From Marinobacter bryozoorum (GTDB taxonomy: Bacteria > Pseudomonadota > Gammaproteobacteria > Pseudomonadales > Oleiphilaceae), in the NCBI RefSeq assembly GCF_023156245.1, contig NZ_JAKZAH010000039.1, forward strand, positions 1-33,641: a DNA stretch of 33,641 nucleotides, written 5' to 3'. The translations under genes were made by a program, and so were the position numbers. The notes beneath the pieces were generated by a model, which saw only the letters and a program-made list of their open reading frames with translations, was not told the DNA's origin and ran no database searches. Positions within the stretch are counted from its first letter, which is position 1; every line of letters begins with the position of its first letter. This document shows positions 33,565-33,641 of this stretch, piece after piece.

Positions 33565-33641
33565 TGAAGTGGACCCCAAATTTTGGACAGGTGCCTAAGC
33601 TCTGATTCATCATCTCCACAAGGAGGAGAATCATGAGCAAG
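33565..33641 (+). mobile_element. Left edge of an IS3-type insertion sequence (partial)
   Basis: TGAAGTGGACCCCAAATTT, continuing TTGGACAG, resembles the terminal repeats of IS3-group elements (TG...ACCCCAAA...TGGACA). It is followed 40 bp later by AGGAGGAG and an ATG. The element continues outside the window, so family and completeness are inferred from this edge only. Confidence 0.5.
33633..33641 (+). CDS. Start of a probable transposase OrfA (partial)
   Basis: Only ATG-AGC-AAG (M-S-K) is present before the window ends. The strong AGGAGGAG site at 33621-33628 and the IS3-like terminus upstream suggest the small HTH protein OrfA of an IS3-type element. Nothing more can be read. Confidence 0.4.

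Overview
The window looks like a chromosomal segment of a halophilic marine gammaproteobacterium, most like Marinobacter. The reasons are protein-level resemblance of nearly every gene to that group, fairly high GC in the core genes, a compatible-solute pathway, a BCCT transporter, and remnants of polar-flagellum genes. The assignment is inference; no search was run.

Region by region. (1) 1-1730 is a decayed accessory edge: an aldehyde dehydrogenase reduced by an in-frame internal deletion to its two ends, a flagellin cut off after about 21 codons, and a HicAB toxin-antitoxin pair on the minus strand abutting the flagellin stub. (2) 1732-8790 holds a TPR/methyltransferase-like protein with a sigma-54-type promoter, exonuclease I, a CheY receiver fused to a CheC-like domain, a PAS-GGDEF diguanylate cyclase, and a DUF3524 tRNA-queuosine mannosyltransferase-type glycosyltransferase. 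(3) 8917-13660 is a compact minus-strand gene set (kinase, HAD phosphatase, GT81 synthase, GH13_18 phosphorylase). Together these can make glucosylglycerate and recycle it to glucose-1-phosphate and phosphoglycerate. (4) 13772-20566 carries SelO, class I fumarase, an Eci2-like enoyl-CoA isomerase, a secreted hypothetical protein and RmuC. (5) 20800-24057 is a three-gene membrane/periplasm operon: retropepsin-like lipoprotein, inactive transglutaminase with a membrane domain, and a RimK-like ATP-grasp ligase. (6) 24180-25772 is a BCCT osmolyte transporter with a 13-G homopolymer just upstream. (7) 26074-29552 is a TPP riboswitch followed by thiB-thiP-thiQ. (8) 29591-31240 is an FMN-binding glutamate synthase-like membrane protein. 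(9) 31500-33641 is tRNA-Pro(GGG) and an AT-richer, gene-poor island scar: higBA, a tyrosine recombinase with a nonsense codon at position 7 and a truncated end, and the left edge of an IS3-type element that runs off the window.

The most notable non-coding structure is a nested inverted-repeat element present twice (3740-3963 and 15289-15472). It has outer arms built from CACGGAA units and inner arms built from CACGAAA units. Both copies sit exactly between the stop codons of convergent genes. Other signals are a 9-nt sequence upstream of the TPP aptamer that is perfectly complementary to the conserved aptamer core, three consecutive small palindromes before the enoyl-CoA isomerase start, and a 20-bp dyad between the BCCT and thi genes.

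A common thread is osmotic adaptation. Glucosylglycerate turnover and BCCT uptake are both solute systems, and the envelope trio may be related. The rest is housekeeping (thiamine uptake, TCA cycle, DNA repair).
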